A stretch of DNA of 64,000 bases from Pseudomonas resinovorans NBRC 106553. GTDB taxonomy: Bacteria > Pseudomonadota > Gammaproteobacteria > Pseudomonadales > Pseudomonadaceae. Both the position numbers and the translations under genes were made by a program. A model generated the notes under the pieces. It ran no database searches. It was not told the origin of the DNA and saw only the letters and a list, made by a program, of their open reading frames with translations. Position 1 is the stretch's first letter, and each line of letters starts with the position of its first letter. Below are positions 48,280 to 57,405 of the stretch, one piece after another. Location of the stretch: contig NC_021499.1 in the NCBI RefSeq assembly GCF_000412695.1, positions 6,200,001-6,264,000 of the forward strand. The letters run 5' to 3'.

Positions 48280-48301
48280 CGCGGGGCCGAAAGGCCCCGC
48301 G
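48280..48301 (-). terminator. Hairpin after the PCuAC gene
   Basis: CGCGGGGCC, loop GAAA (TTTC on the minus strand), GGCCCCGCG: a perfect 9-bp GC stem 6 bp after the stop codon. It lacks a T-run. Confidence 0.6.
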
Positions 48302-48307
48302 GGACGA

Positions 48308-48778
48308 TCAGTGCTGGTGCTCGGCGGAGCCCGACGGCGCCTGCTTCTGCACGTGGACTTCCACCTCGAGGTCGCCCGCCTGCTGGAAGTGCAGGGTCAT
48401 GGGGAACTTGTCGCCATCGTTCAGCGGCTGCTTCAGGCCGAACATCATCAGGTGGTAGCCGCCCTGTTCCAGACGCACCTCGCCGCCGGCGGGGATCTCC
48501 AGGCCGCCCGGCACCTGTTGCATCTTCATCATGCCGTCCTTGTGCAGGTGCTCATGGATCTCGGTCTTGCCGGCGCGGGCGGTATCGGCCCCGAGCAATT
48601 TGTCGCCAGCGCTACCCTTGTTGTGGATAACCAGGTAGGCGGCGCCGTTAGGGGATACCGCGGGCACGGCCAGCGCCCAGGGGTGTTCGATATGCAGGGT
48701 CCCCAGATTGTAATCATGGGCGGCCAGGGTGCCGGAAAAGCTCAGCAGGGCCCCCAGGGCCAGCAATGTCTTGCGCAT
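48308..48778 (-). CDS. PCu(A)C-type periplasmic copper chaperone
   Basis: 156 residues with a signal peptide ending at TLAA|HDYN. Copper-binding His and Met residues are in EIHEHLHKDGMMKMQQVPGG and YHLMMFGLKQPL, matching the H-x10-M-x21-H-x-M pattern of the family. It delivers Cu(I) to cytochrome oxidase assembly or binds excess copper. It is the third gene in a set with PepSY and DUF2946 genes. ATG at 48778 after GGAG. Confidence 0.92.
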   Translation of the reverse strand: MRKTLLALGALLSFSGTLAAHDYNLGTLHIEHPWALAVPAVSPNGAAYLVIHNKGSAGDKLLGADTARAGKTEIHEHLHKDGMMKMQQVPGGLEIPAGGEVRLEQGGYHLMMFGLKQPLNDGDKFPMTLHFQQAGDLEVEVHVQKQAPSGSAEHQH

Positions 48779-48876
48779 GTCGGAACTCCATTCATTCGAT
48801 TGTCTGGCACCCGCCCCCGGCGGGCACCGATTGCACTCCATCGCGGGCGCGGCGGCGCCGCGCCTGCATCGCCGAT

Positions 48877-50250
48877 CTAACCGGCCACCACCTTGCTGCC
48901 GCCAAGACGCGACAGCACCAGCCAGTCCAGCGCCCACACCGCCAACAGGGACAGCCCCACCAGCGGGAAGGCCAGACCAAGGCCGATCATGATCACCACG
49001 GCGGTTTTCCACAACGGCAGGTCGTGGCGCAGCGGCGGCACGCCGAAACTGCCCTGTGGGCGACGCTTCCACCACATCACCAGGCCGCTCACCGCACTGA
49101 GCAGGATCAGCAGGCAGACGCCGAGCATCAGCAACTGGTTGAGCAGGCCGAAGAACTTGCCTTCGTGCAGCACCACGCCCATCTCCACGCTTTTCGCCAC
49201 CAGGCCGTAGTCCTGCCAGCGGATGTCGGCCAGTACCTTGCCGCTGTACTGGTCGAGGTGCAGGGTGGCGTCGTTGCGCGGGTCATCGGCGAACACCGCG
49301 ATGCTGAAAACCCCGGTGGCATCGGCCGGCAGGGTGATGCTGTAACCCGGCACCACACCACGTTCACGGGCGATATCCACAACCTGTTGCAGCGCTACCT
49401 GGCCGCCCTGGGCGCTCATGCCAGCCATGTCATGGCCCTTGTGCGCAGCATGGGGATCGGAAACCGGCAGCGGAGTGTTTTCCACCGCCCAGGCCACGGT
49501 CTGGTCGGCCGCGGTGTTCAGGCTGCGGGCCTGCTGGTCGGACTTGGGCACCTCGTTCCACATGGCGGCCGGGAAGCGATTCCAGACATCGGCGAATTTC
49601 TCGCCCCAGAAGCCGGTCCAGGTCATCCCGGTGAGCAGCATGAACAGCAGCAGCAAGGATCCCCAGAAACCGGTCACCGCATGCAGGTCACGCCAGAACA
49701 GGCGACCACGGCTGGCCAGACGCGGCCAGAACACACCGCGCAGCCCCTGGCCACGGGGCCACCAGAGGTAGAGGCCGGACACCACCAGGACGATGGCCCA
49801 GCCGGCGGCCAGTTCGATCAGGCGGTCGCCGAAGGTGCCGATCAACAGGGTGCCGTGCAGCGAGCGGGCAATGGCCTGCAGGTTGTTCTGTGCGTCCTGG
49901 GTGCCCAGCACCTTGCCGCTGTATGGGTCGACGAAGAGATTGGTCTTGCGCCCGTCGAGGCTGGCGACGAACTGCGCGCTGTGCTCGGCGTCCACCGGCG
50001 GCAGGTACTGGCTGACGCCGGCCTGTGGATAAGCCAGCTTCAGCTTCTCCAGTTGCTGGTCGGCGGTGAGCGCCTGGCCCACCGGGCGCACCTGCATCAG
50101 GTCGCTGTAGAGCAGGTTGTCCAGCTGCGGCTTGAACAGGTAGATGCCGCCGGTGACCGCCAGCATGATCATGAAGGGGATGACGAACAGCCCGGCATAG
50201 AAATGCCAGCGCCACGCCAGGTTGTAAAAGGAGACAGTGTTCTTCGACAT
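48877..50250 (-). CDS. PepSY-associated TM helix protein (PiuB-like)
   Basis: 457-residue inner-membrane protein with four or more helices (YNLAWRWHFYAGLFVIPFMI at the N-terminus, later WRDLHAVTGFWGSLLLLFML and LHEGKFFGLLNQLLMLGVCL) and periplasmic PepSY-like regions. A His/Met-rich loop (DPHAAHKGHDMAGM) is consistent with metal binding. Relatives reduce ferric siderophores or accompany copper genes. The ATG at 50250 (MSKNTVSFY) has GGGAG upstream. Confidence 0.9.
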   Translation of the reverse strand: MSKNTVSFYNLAWRWHFYAGLFVIPFMIMLAVTGGIYLFKPQLDNLLYSDLMQVRPVGQALTADQQLEKLKLAYPQAGVSQYLPPVDAEHSAQFVASLDGRKTNLFVDPYSGKVLGTQDAQNNLQAIARSLHGTLLIGTFGDRLIELAAGWAIVLVVSGLYLWWPRGQGLRGVFWPRLASRGRLFWRDLHAVTGFWGSLLLLFMLLTGMTWTGFWGEKFADVWNRFPAAMWNEVPKSDQQARSLNTAADQTVAWAVENTPLPVSDPHAAHKGHDMAGMSAQGGQVALQQVVDIARERGVVPGYSITLPADATGVFSIAVFADDPRNDATLHLDQYSGKVLADIRWQDYGLVAKSVEMGVVLHEGKFFGLLNQLLMLGVCLLILLSAVSGLVMWWKRRPQGSFGVPPLRHDLPLWKTAVVIMIGLGLAFPLVGLSLLAVWALDWLVLSRLGGSKVVAG

Positions 50251-50335
50251 TGTCGTGCTCCCTGAGAAACCGATGGTCCGCGCGGGCATGCCGGATCGTC
50301 CGGCTGCAGGCGCAAAGCGGAAAGGGGTATCTGGA

Positions 50336-50719
50336 TCAGGAAAGCAGGGCGGGAGGAGCGCGGGTCAGGGCGCCGGGGAAGACCGCGCGACTGCCGTGGC
50401 CGGACTGGGTCGCGGGCGTTGGCGGCGCAGTGGTCAGGTCGGCCAGGTCTAGCCCATGGAGGGTATCTGGGCTCAGGGCCGGGGAGTTGAAGAGCAGCGT
50501 GCAGTAACCGCACTTGGCCCAGGACATCTCGTGCCCGGGCATTGTCGAATCGTGACCCGGCGCGCTGTGCTCGGTGGCACACGCCAGTTCGTCCATCCAT
50601 CCCGGCACGCCGGCCTGCCCCATCTCCCGCGCCTGGGACACCAGCGGACCGACGAGCACCAGCAGCATGGCCAGAAGGCCAAGCCAGGCACCACGTTGTC
50701 GAACTCTGCCGTAGGTCAC
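50336..50719 (-). CDS. DUF2946 family exported protein
   Basis: 127 residues. An N-terminal hydrophobic segment (LGLLAMLLVLVGPLVSQA) and the conserved ACATEHS...KCGYCTLL with His and Met in between (GHDSTMPGHEMSW) fit DUF2946, a family often coded beside copper genes. The start is GTG at 50719. First gene of the set with PepSY and PCuAC genes on the minus strand. Confidence 0.85.
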   Translation of the reverse strand: MTYGRVRQRGAWLGLLAMLLVLVGPLVSQAREMGQAGVPGWMDELACATEHSAPGHDSTMPGHEMSWAKCGYCTLLFNSPALSPDTLHGLDLADLTTAPPTPATQSGHGSRAVFPGALTRAPPALLS

Positions 50720-50905
50720 GGGAAGGTTCCATGCCGGTCGATGGGGGCGCCTATGCTAGCCGCCCGTCTGGGTTGAAGCCTAGCCGCTGGGACAGAACGC
50801 CGCAGGCCGACTACCCGCCAATTGCCACCGTTCGGCAGCGACAAGACAACGTCTTCGGGCGATGCCAGAATCCAGGCGTCGGAAAGCGGGCCCGGGAGGG
50901 CCTCG

Positions 50906-52441
50906 ATGGAAACCCTCTACTTCTCCCCCATGCTGCTCGGGCTCAACCTGATGCTCGCCAGCGCAATCGCCTGCACCGGCCTCTGGTACTTCTCGCGACC
51001 TTATCCCGGTCCTGGATTCTGGATGGCCGGGGCCTGGACCCTGATCCTCGGCATCCTGTTGTTCATGGGATTCATGGCCAGCGGCAGCCCGCTCCTCAAT
51101 GTGCTGGGCAACGCCACCCAACTGGCCGGCGAAGCCATCCTGCTGCTCGGCGTGTTCCGCTTCCTCGGCCTGCCGCCTCCGTACTGGACAGTGCCGGCCA
51201 GCGCTGGCGCCATGGCCCTGGTGAACAGTTGGTACTGGTACAGCCCGATCAACACCGAACTGATGGTCGCGATCTACGCGGTCATCGGTGGCGTCCTGCC
51301 GCTGCAGGCCTGCCACGCCCTGCTGGTCGAGCGCCGTGAGCCGGCGCTGCGTAGCGCGCGGCTATTCGTTGGCATCACCCTGCTGGGCTACGCACTGGTG
51401 ACGCTGCTGCGCGCGGCAGTCGGCGTGCATGACTGGTTGCAGCAGGTGGAGCACGCGGACGTCACCCGTTCGGTGAGCTACCTGCTGCCGTACAACTTCG
51501 GCATCCCGCTCTGGGTCATCGCCCTGGTGGGCCTGGCGCTGATGACCATGCGCCGCATTCTCCTGGACAGCCAGCGCCACGCCCAGGAAGCCCACGCCAG
51601 TGCGCACCGCTTCGAACGTCTGATGGGCGTGGCGAACGCCGGCATGCTCGTGGTGGAAGACGGCCGCATCCTCGACGCCAACCCGATGCTCGAACAGCTC
51701 TTCGCCCGGCGCCGGGACCAACTCCTCGGCCAGCCCCTGGCGAAGCTGCTGGACGACGACGAAGCGCCGTTGCTGCACCAACTGCTGCAACGGGCTGACG
51801 GCCGCCCCCACGATCTCCAGGCGCGGCGCGGGGATGGCGACGGTTTCCCGGCGGAAGTGGCGGTCGCCGCCCTGGACGATTCACAGCAGCGGCTGGTGGA
51901 GATCCGCGACGTCAGCCATCGCAAGGCTCTGGAGCTGCAACTGCTGCACCTGGCAACCACTGATCCGCTGACCGGGGCGCTCAACCGCCGCGCCTTCGAA
52001 GAGCGCGCCGAACAGGAGCTGCAAAGGGCGCGACGGCAGAATTCGCCACTCTGCCTGGCCCTGCTGGACCTGGACCATTTCAAGGCAATCAACGACCGCC
52101 ACGGCCACCAGGTGGGCGACGAGGTACTGCGCCGGTTCAGCCAGCTCTGCCAGCAGCAGGCACGGCGCACCGATCTGTTCGCCCGCCATGGCGGCGAGGA
52201 GTTCATCTTCCTGCTGCCGGACACCAACGCCGAATCCGCCCGCCACCTGCTGGAGCGCCTGCGCATCGCGCTGCAGGGCCTGGAGATCGATGCGCCGGGC
52301 GGCCCCGTCCGGGTCAGCGTGAGCATCGGCCTGGCCAGCGTCGGCGCCCACGACGATCTGCACCATCTGCAGGGCGTGGCCGACGCCGCGCTTTATCGGG
52401 CCAAGCAACTGGGACGAAACCGCGTCGAACTGGCCCTCTGA
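50906..52441 (+). CDS. Membrane-bound diguanylate cyclase (PAS-GGDEF)
   Basis: 511 residues. Six or seven membrane helices in the first 230 residues, a PAS domain (about 240-340), and a GGDEF domain with intact GGEEF (RHGGEEFIFLLPD). The inhibitory I-site RRTD lies five residues before GGEEF. It should make c-di-GMP with product inhibition. The ATG at 50906 (METLYFSPM) has GGGAGGG upstream. Confidence 0.93.
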   Translation: METLYFSPMLLGLNLMLASAIACTGLWYFSRPYPGPGFWMAGAWTLILGILLFMGFMASGSPLLNVLGNATQLAGEAILLLGVFRFLGLPPPYWTVPASAGAMALVNSWYWYSPINTELMVAIYAVIGGVLPLQACHALLVERREPALRSARLFVGITLLGYALVTLLRAAVGVHDWLQQVEHADVTRSVSYLLPYNFGIPLWVIALVGLALMTMRRILLDSQRHAQEAHASAHRFERLMGVANAGMLVVEDGRILDANPMLEQLFARRRDQLLGQPLAKLLDDDEAPLLHQLLQRADGRPHDLQARRGDGDGFPAEVAVAALDDSQQRLVEIRDVSHRKALELQLLHLATTDPLTGALNRRAFEERAEQELQRARRQNSPLCLALLDLDHFKAINDRHGHQVGDEVLRRFSQLCQQQARRTDLFARHGGEEFIFLLPDTNAESARHLLERLRIALQGLEIDAPGGPVRVSVSIGLASVGAHDDLHHLQGVADAALYRAKQLGRNRVELAL

Positions 52442-52488
52442 AATCGCCAGGGATGGTTTAAGCTTGGGCTGAACTGTCTGGAGTGATC

Positions 52489-52893
52489 ATGCTGAGCCTG
52501 GCCGACGTTTTCCTGCTGATGTTGTTCGCCGCCGGCGCGGCCTGGCTATGGCGCGGTCATGGCGTGCGCGAGCGCGCCCTGGCCTTGGCCAAGCAACACT
52601 GCGCGCGACTCGATGTGGAGCTGCTGGACGGCAACGTCGCCTTCCGCCGCCTGGCCGTGGTGCGCGACGCCAAGGGCAATCGCCGGCTGGCGCGGGTCTA
52701 CGGCTTCGAGTTCACCGTCACCGGCGAGCAGCGCCTGACCGGCAGCATCCAGATGTTCGGCAACCACCTGGGCCGCATCGACCTCGAGGCCCACCCCTTC
52801 CATGCCGACGCCCAGCATGAGGGCAAGGTGGTGGTGCTGAACGAGTGGCGGCGCAACCACCCCCGGCCCGACGAACAACGTCGGGTGGACTGA
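52489..52893 (+). CDS. DUF3301 family protein
   Basis: 134 residues. One N-terminal membrane helix (LADVFLLMLFAAGAAWLW), then a small soluble domain (RLDVELLDGNVAFRRLAVVR, RVYGFEFTVTGEQRLTGSIQ) matching DUF3301. The function is unknown. The ATG at 52489 follows TGGAG; a GTG two codons upstream is also possible. It follows the diguanylate cyclase gene by 47 bp. Confidence 0.88.
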   Translation: MLSLADVFLLMLFAAGAAWLWRGHGVRERALALAKQHCARLDVELLDGNVAFRRLAVVRDAKGNRRLARVYGFEFTVTGEQRLTGSIQMFGNHLGRIDLEAHPFHADAQHEGKVVVLNEWRRNHPRPDEQRRVD

Positions 52894-53015
52894 CCCCCAG
52901 ACTTATCCACCGGTAGGCCGCCAGATACGTACTTCTACGCCATGCCTGGCCAGCACCAGCGACCAATCACCCAGATCTGTGGACAACTTCCTGCGTTCAG
53001 GCTCCCGGCCACCGC

Positions 53016-53894
53016 TCATGGAGCGCGGTTGAGGAACTCGGCTACGCGCTCGGCGCTGGCCTGTGGATATTCCTGCATGAAGCAGTGACCGCCCTCCACC
53101 ACCTGCGCACTGACATGACCGTTGGCCGCGCACAGGCGCGCCACCGACTTGGCGACGAAGGGATAGCTGTGCTGGCCATGGAGGATCAGGGTTGGCGTGA
53201 CGATACGCCCCAGGGACGGCCACAGACGCTTGGGAAAGGAACTGAAGATTTCCGCCTCCCGGCTCGGCCGGCACTTCAACTCGACGCCGTTATCCACAGC
53301 CTTGATGGCGTGATCCACATAGGCTTGCAGGGCGTCTTCGGTCCAGCCCTTGAAGATGCCGCGCCCATGCAGGGCCTTCCACGCAGCCTGGTGATCGCTC
53401 CAGTGGTTGCGCCGAGCCCGCGCGCGGCTGGCCATGGTGGTGCGGCGGTGCAGGCCAAGGACCTCGGAGAAGGCCATCACGCCGATCATGGCCGGGGTGA
53501 AGATCACCGGGTCGAGCAGCACGGCGCGGCTGAACAGGTGCGGATGGCGGGCCAGGATCAGGCTGCTCAAGACACCGCCGAAACTGTGTCCCAGCGCCAG
53601 CCTGGGCACCTCGCCGAATTGCCCGCGCCCGGCCTCGAAAGCTTCCACCGCAAGCTCCGCGTTGCGGTTCCAGCCGAGGAAGCGCCCACCATGATCGCTG
53701 TCGCCGTGACCCTGGATATCGCAGAGCCAGAGGTCGAAGTCCGCGGCCAGCCGCTCCAGCAGCGGGGTATAGGTCCGGCCACAGAAGCCGTTGCCGTGGA
53801 GGAAGTGCAACAGCGGTTTGCCGGAGGCCGGCGTGTGCCAGCCGCGCAGGGTGAATCCGGCGGAAGAAGAGTGGGACCAGGGGAACAATTGCAT
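53016..53894 (-). CDS. Alpha/beta hydrolase
   Basis: 292 residues. The nucleophile elbow is ALGHSFGG, the oxyanion region FLHGNGFCGRTY, and the catalytic His in GGHCFMQEYP. This is a small lipase/esterase-like hydrolase; the substrate is unknown. The ATG at 53894 (MQLFPWSHSS) follows GAGG. Confidence 0.9.
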   Translation of the reverse strand: MQLFPWSHSSSAGFTLRGWHTPASGKPLLHFLHGNGFCGRTYTPLLERLAADFDLWLCDIQGHGDSDHGGRFLGWNRNAELAVEAFEAGRGQFGEVPRLALGHSFGGVLSSLILARHPHLFSRAVLLDPVIFTPAMIGVMAFSEVLGLHRRTTMASRARARRNHWSDHQAAWKALHGRGIFKGWTEDALQAYVDHAIKAVDNGVELKCRPSREAEIFSSFPKRLWPSLGRIVTPTLILHGQHSYPFVAKSVARLCAANGHVSAQVVEGGHCFMQEYPQASAERVAEFLNRAP

Positions 53895-54007
53895 CGAACG
53901 TGCCTCGATTTGACTACGCCAAAGTGTATCTCCTGACAACCGGCAACAGCAGGGGGCGCTTGCCGATCGTGCTATCGTCGGCGCCTTCGACCCACGGACA
54001 CCCCGCC

Positions 54008-55768
54008 TTGATCTCCCGATCCTTGCGTATCGCCCTGCTGATCCTGCTGCTGCTCGCGGGCCTGTTCCTGGCGATGCACCTGGCCGGCCGCCAGGCCGAG
54101 CGCCAGGCCCTGCGGGATGAGGCCGAGCAGGCGCGGGAGCAGTTGTCGCTCTACGCCGGCAGCCTGCGCACCCTGATCGATCGCTTCCGCGCCCTCCCCG
54201 CCGTGCTGGCCCTGGACCCCGAGATACGCTCGATTCTCCAGGGACCTGTGGACAACCACTTGCAACACCAGCTCAACCTCAAGCTGGAAACCATGAACCG
54301 CGCCGCCGGCTCCACCACCCTGGAGCTGCTGGACCGCGACGGCCTCGCCGTGGCCGCCAGCAACTGGCGCTCGCCCACCAGCTACGTCGGTCACAACTAC
54401 GGCTTCCGCCCGTACTTCAGTGAAGCCCGCAGCCATGGCAGCGGGCGCTTCTACGGCGTCGGCGTGGTCAGCGGGATCCCCGGTTACTTCCTCGCCAGCG
54501 CGGTGCGCGGCGCCAACGACGAGTTCATCGGCACCCTGGTGGTGAAGCTGGAATTCCCCGAGCTGGAGCAGGAATGGGGCCAGCGCCCGGACATCATCCT
54601 GGTCAGCGACGCCCGTGGCGTGGTGTTCATCGCCAACCATCCGGGCTGGCGCTACCGCGAGCTGAAGCCCATCTCTGCCGATGACCGCCGCGAGATGGCC
54701 GCCACCCGGCAATACGACAAGCAACCCCTGGCGCCACTTATCCACAGCACCCTGCAGGACTTTGGCGAAGGCAGCCGACTGGCCCGTGTCGACGGCCCGG
54801 GCGGCCGCGCCGACTTCCTCTGGGAAAGCCTGCCGCTACCCAGCGAAGGCTGGACGCTGCATCTGCTGCGTACCCCGCAGGAGGCAGCCAGCAGCGCCCG
54901 CACCGCCAGCCTGGCCGCCGCCGGTGCCTGGCTGGCGCTGTACTTCCTCGGCCTGTTCCTGCACCAGCGCTGGCGCGTGGCGCGCATCCGCCAGCGCAGC
55001 CGGGAAGAACTGGAGCAACTGGTGGAACAGCGCACCGCCGCCCTGCGCACCGCCCAGGACGGATTGATCCAGGCGGCCAAGCTCGCGGCCCTGGGGCAGA
55101 TGTCCACAGCCCTGGCCCATGAGATCAACCAGCCCCTCACCGCGCTGCAGATGCATCTGGCCAGCCTGCGCCTGATGCTCGCCAACGGCCAGCTGGAGCA
55201 GGCGCACAAGGCCCTGGGGCGTCACGACGAGCTGCTGCAGCGCATGGCCGCCCTCACCGGCCACCTCAAGACCTACGCCCGCAAGACCCCCGGTGGCCTG
55301 CGCGAATGCCTGGAGCTGGGCGGCGTGGTGGAGAAAGCCCTGCAACTGCTGGCACCCAACCTGCGCGACGCGCAGGTGGCGATCAGCCAGGAGTTGAGCG
55401 TGCCGGCCTGGATCTCGGGCGACGCCATCCGCCTGGAGCAGGTGCTGGTCAACCTGCTGCGCAACGCCCTGGATGCGGTGGCCGACGTGCCCAACCCGAC
55501 GCTGTGGATAAGCCTGCGGCGGGAAAACGCCCACTGGCTGCTGGAAGTGGCCGACAATGGCGGTGGCATCGGCGAATCGGCCCTGCCGCAGGTGTTCGAC
55601 CCCTTCTTCACCACCAAGCCGGCGGGTGCCGGCCTGGGCATCGGACTGGCGGTGTCCTACGCCATCGTCCATGAACTGGGCGGCACCCTGAGCGCCGCCA
55701 ACCAAGGCGCGGGTGCGGTGTTCACCCTGCGCCTGCCTGTGGATAAAGCCAGAGAGGAACAGCCATGA
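54008..55768 (+). CDS. Membrane sensor histidine kinase, MifS/DctB-like
   Basis: 586 residues with a TTG start. One membrane helix near the N-terminus, a periplasmic dCache-like domain (about 35-290; SYVGHNYGFRPYFSEARSHG), a second helix, a coiled coil, then HisKA (ALAHEINQPLTALQMHL, phospho-His near 371) and HATPase (NLLRNALDAV, DNGGGIG, FDPFFTTK). This is the DctB family that senses C4-dicarboxylates or alpha-ketoglutarate. Overlap with the regulator gene by 4 bases. With the downstream KgtP gene, a MifS-like sensor of alpha-ketoglutarate is the best guess. Confidence 0.9.
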   Translation: MISRSLRIALLILLLLAGLFLAMHLAGRQAERQALRDEAEQAREQLSLYAGSLRTLIDRFRALPAVLALDPEIRSILQGPVDNHLQHQLNLKLETMNRAAGSTTLELLDRDGLAVAASNWRSPTSYVGHNYGFRPYFSEARSHGSGRFYGVGVVSGIPGYFLASAVRGANDEFIGTLVVKLEFPELEQEWGQRPDIILVSDARGVVFIANHPGWRYRELKPISADDRREMAATRQYDKQPLAPLIHSTLQDFGEGSRLARVDGPGGRADFLWESLPLPSEGWTLHLLRTPQEAASSARTASLAAAGAWLALYFLGLFLHQRWRVARIRQRSREELEQLVEQRTAALRTAQDGLIQAAKLAALGQMSTALAHEINQPLTALQMHLASLRLMLANGQLEQAHKALGRHDELLQRMAALTGHLKTYARKTPGGLRECLELGGVVEKALQLLAPNLRDAQVAISQELSVPAWISGDAIRLEQVLVNLLRNALDAVADVPNPTLWISLRRENAHWLLEVADNGGGIGESALPQVFDPFFTTKPAGAGLGIGLAVSYAIVHELGGTLSAANQGAGAVFTLRLPVDKAREEQP

Positions 55769-57105
55769 CAACCCAGGTGATCGTCGTCGACGATGAGGCG
55801 GCCATCCGTGAAGCCGTGCGTGAGTGGCTGGAGCTTTCTGGCTTCGAGGTGCGCGTGGAATCCAGCGCCGAGGATTGCCTGAAGCGCCTCGACGCCGACT
55901 TCCCCGGCGTGGTGATCAGCGACCTGCGGATGCCCGGCATGGATGGCATGGCCCTGCTCCAGGCGCTGCAAACGCTGGACCGCGAGCTGCCGCTGCTGAT
56001 GATCACCGGCCATGGCGACGTGCCCCAGGCGGTGGAAGCCATGCGCCTGGGTGCCTACGACTTCATCGAGAAGCCCTTCACCCCCGAGCGCCTGCTGGAG
56101 AGCTTGCGCCGCGCCCTGGAGAAACGCCGGCTGGTGCAGGAAAACCGCCGCCTGCGGGTCCAGGTGGAGCTCAAGGACCAGCTCGACGGCCGCCTGCTGG
56201 GCGTGTCCCGGCCCATGGCGCAACTGCGGCGCCAGGTGCTGGACCTGGCTTCCACCCCGGTGAACATCCTGCTGCGCGGCGACACCGGCGCCGGCAAGGA
56301 AATGGTCGCGCGCTGCCTGCACGACTTCGGCCCGCGCGCCGGCAAGCCCTTCGTGGCACTGAACTGCGCGGCGATCCCGGAGAACCTCTTCGAGAGCGAA
56401 CTGTTCGGCCATGAGAGCGGCGCCTTCACCGGCGCCCAGGGCAAACGCATCGGCAAGATCGAACATGCCCATGGCGGCACCCTGTTCCTCGACGAGATCG
56501 AGAGCATGCCCCTGGCGCAGCAGGTCAAGCTCCTGCGGGTGTTGCAGGAGCAGCGCCTGGAGCGCCTGGGCTCGAACCAGAGCATCGCTGTGGATATCCG
56601 CGTGGTGGCGGCGACCAAGCCGGACCTGCGCGACGAGGTCCGCGCCGGGCGCTTCCGCGAGGACCTGCTCTACCGGCTCAACGTCGCCGAGCTGCAACTG
56701 CCGGCCCTGCGTGAGCGGCGCGAGGACATCCCGCTGCTGTTCGAGCACTTCGCCCGCCAGGCCAGCGCGCGCCTGGGCCGCCCTCAGCCGACCCTGACCC
56801 CGGCGGAACTGGCGCAACTGCTGGCCCACGACTGGCCGGGCAACGTACGCGAACTGGCCAACGCCGCCGAACGCCATGTGCTGGGGTTATCCACAGGCCA
56901 GGCGGAACGCACCGAGGGCGAACCCTCCCTGGCCGAGCTGATGGAAACCTACGAGGCGCAATGCCTGCGCCAGGCCCTGGCGCGCAGCCAGGGCGACATC
57001 AAGGCGGTGATGGCCCTGCTGCAGCTGCCGCGCCGCACCCTCAACGAGAAGATGGTGCGCCACGGCCTGGAGCGGGGCGAGTTCCTGCCCGGGGATGACC
57101 TGTAG
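55765..57105 (+). CDS. Sigma-54 response regulator, MifR/DctD-like
   Basis: 446 residues. Receiver domain with phospho-Asp 53 (VVISDLRMPGMDG), AAA+ domain with GDTGAGKE (about 173-180) and the sigma-54 contact loop ESELFGHESGAFTGA, then a Fis-type HTH at the end (GDIKAVMALLQLPRRTLNEK). Partner of the upstream sensor kinase. The stop codon TAG falls inside the left arm of the REP-like element at 57101. The likely target is the transporter gene with a sigma-54-like promoter. Confidence 0.94.
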   Translation: MTTQVIVVDDEAAIREAVREWLELSGFEVRVESSAEDCLKRLDADFPGVVISDLRMPGMDGMALLQALQTLDRELPLLMITGHGDVPQAVEAMRLGAYDFIEKPFTPERLLESLRRALEKRRLVQENRRLRVQVELKDQLDGRLLGVSRPMAQLRRQVLDLASTPVNILLRGDTGAGKEMVARCLHDFGPRAGKPFVALNCAAIPENLFESELFGHESGAFTGAQGKRIGKIEHAHGGTLFLDEIESMPLAQQVKLLRVLQEQRLERLGSNQSIAVDIRVVAATKPDLRDEVRAGRFREDLLYRLNVAELQLPALRERREDIPLLFEHFARQASARLGRPQPTLTPAELAQLLAHDWPGNVRELANAAERHVLGLSTGQAERTEGEPSLAELMETYEAQCLRQALARSQGDIKAVMALLQLPRRTLNEKMVRHGLERGEFLPGDDL

Positions 57106-57198
57106 GGGCGAATTCATTCGCCAAGGGCAGCATCGCTGCCCCACGACACATCGCATTGCGAACCTTCGGTCCGCTTGGCGATAGAAATCGCCCCTACA
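57101..57198. repeat. REP-like palindrome, TGTAGGGGCGA family, copy 2
   Basis: TGTAGGGGCGAATTCATTCG at the left and CGATAGAAATCGCCCCTACA at the right. Same family as 29124-29217. Bases 57103-57105 are also the stop codon of the sigma-54 regulator gene. Confidence 0.85.
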
Positions 57199-57223
57199 GA
57201 ATAATTTCCCCTTCCCGCCATCG

Positions 57224-57267
57224 GCGGAATCTTGCTCATGGCCCTACGGGCTTCGGCAGGATTCCGC
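57224..57267 (+). promoter_or_regulatory. Upstream activator site candidate for the MifR-like regulator
   Basis: GCGGAATC (57224-57231) and GATTCCGC (57260-57267) are perfect inverted repeats 28 bp apart, about 80 bp upstream of the sigma-54-like promoter. Position and spacing suit an enhancer site. Confidence 0.45.
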
Positions 57268-57322
57268 GCATGAACCTCGCATTTTCCCGCTGAAACCCCT
57301 CTATTCCGGCACTTTCCGCCCC

Positions 57323-57338
57323 TGGCACAGCTCCTGCT
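57323..57338 (+). promoter_or_regulatory. Sigma-54 promoter of the MFS transporter gene
   Basis: TGGCAC-N5-CTGCT has GG and GC exactly ten bases apart, as needed for sigma-54, with one main departure from TTGCA. It is 68 bp before the start codon and downstream of a sigma-54 activator gene. Confidence 0.65.
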
Positions 57339-57405
57339 ATATGCCCGGCGCACAGCGCGGCCATGGCCAGCGCCCACAACAACAACTACGCGTCGAGGAA
57401 AGATG

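Larger units (their letters stand above)
46921..48307. other. Gene-free region holding a four-unit array with DnaA-box-like sites
   Basis: This 1.39 kb stretch has no credible gene. It holds four diverged copies of a unit of about 240 bp (listed separately), each with two DnaA-box-like sites exactly 124 bp apart. In all, seven sites match TTATNCACA between 46965 and 48107 (46965, 47089, 47484, 47656, 47780, 47975, 48099), and single-mismatch sites are at 47262, 47386 and 47916. Fixed spacing with diverged sequence suggests a DNA-binding function such as DnaA titration. The terminal hairpin at 48280-48301 belongs to the PCuAC gene. Confidence 0.85.

Noticed and set aside
46921..48300. Chromosomal origin oriC
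   Set aside because: DnaA boxes cluster here, but the genes typical of the Pseudomonas origin (dnaA, rpmH, dnaN, gidA) are absent, and there is no clear AT-rich unwinding stretch beside the boxes. A titration or accessory locus is a safer reading.
46921..48300. CRISPR array
   Set aside because: Repeats are about 240 bp, diverged, unequally spaced (297, 394, 319 bp) and without spacers or cas genes.
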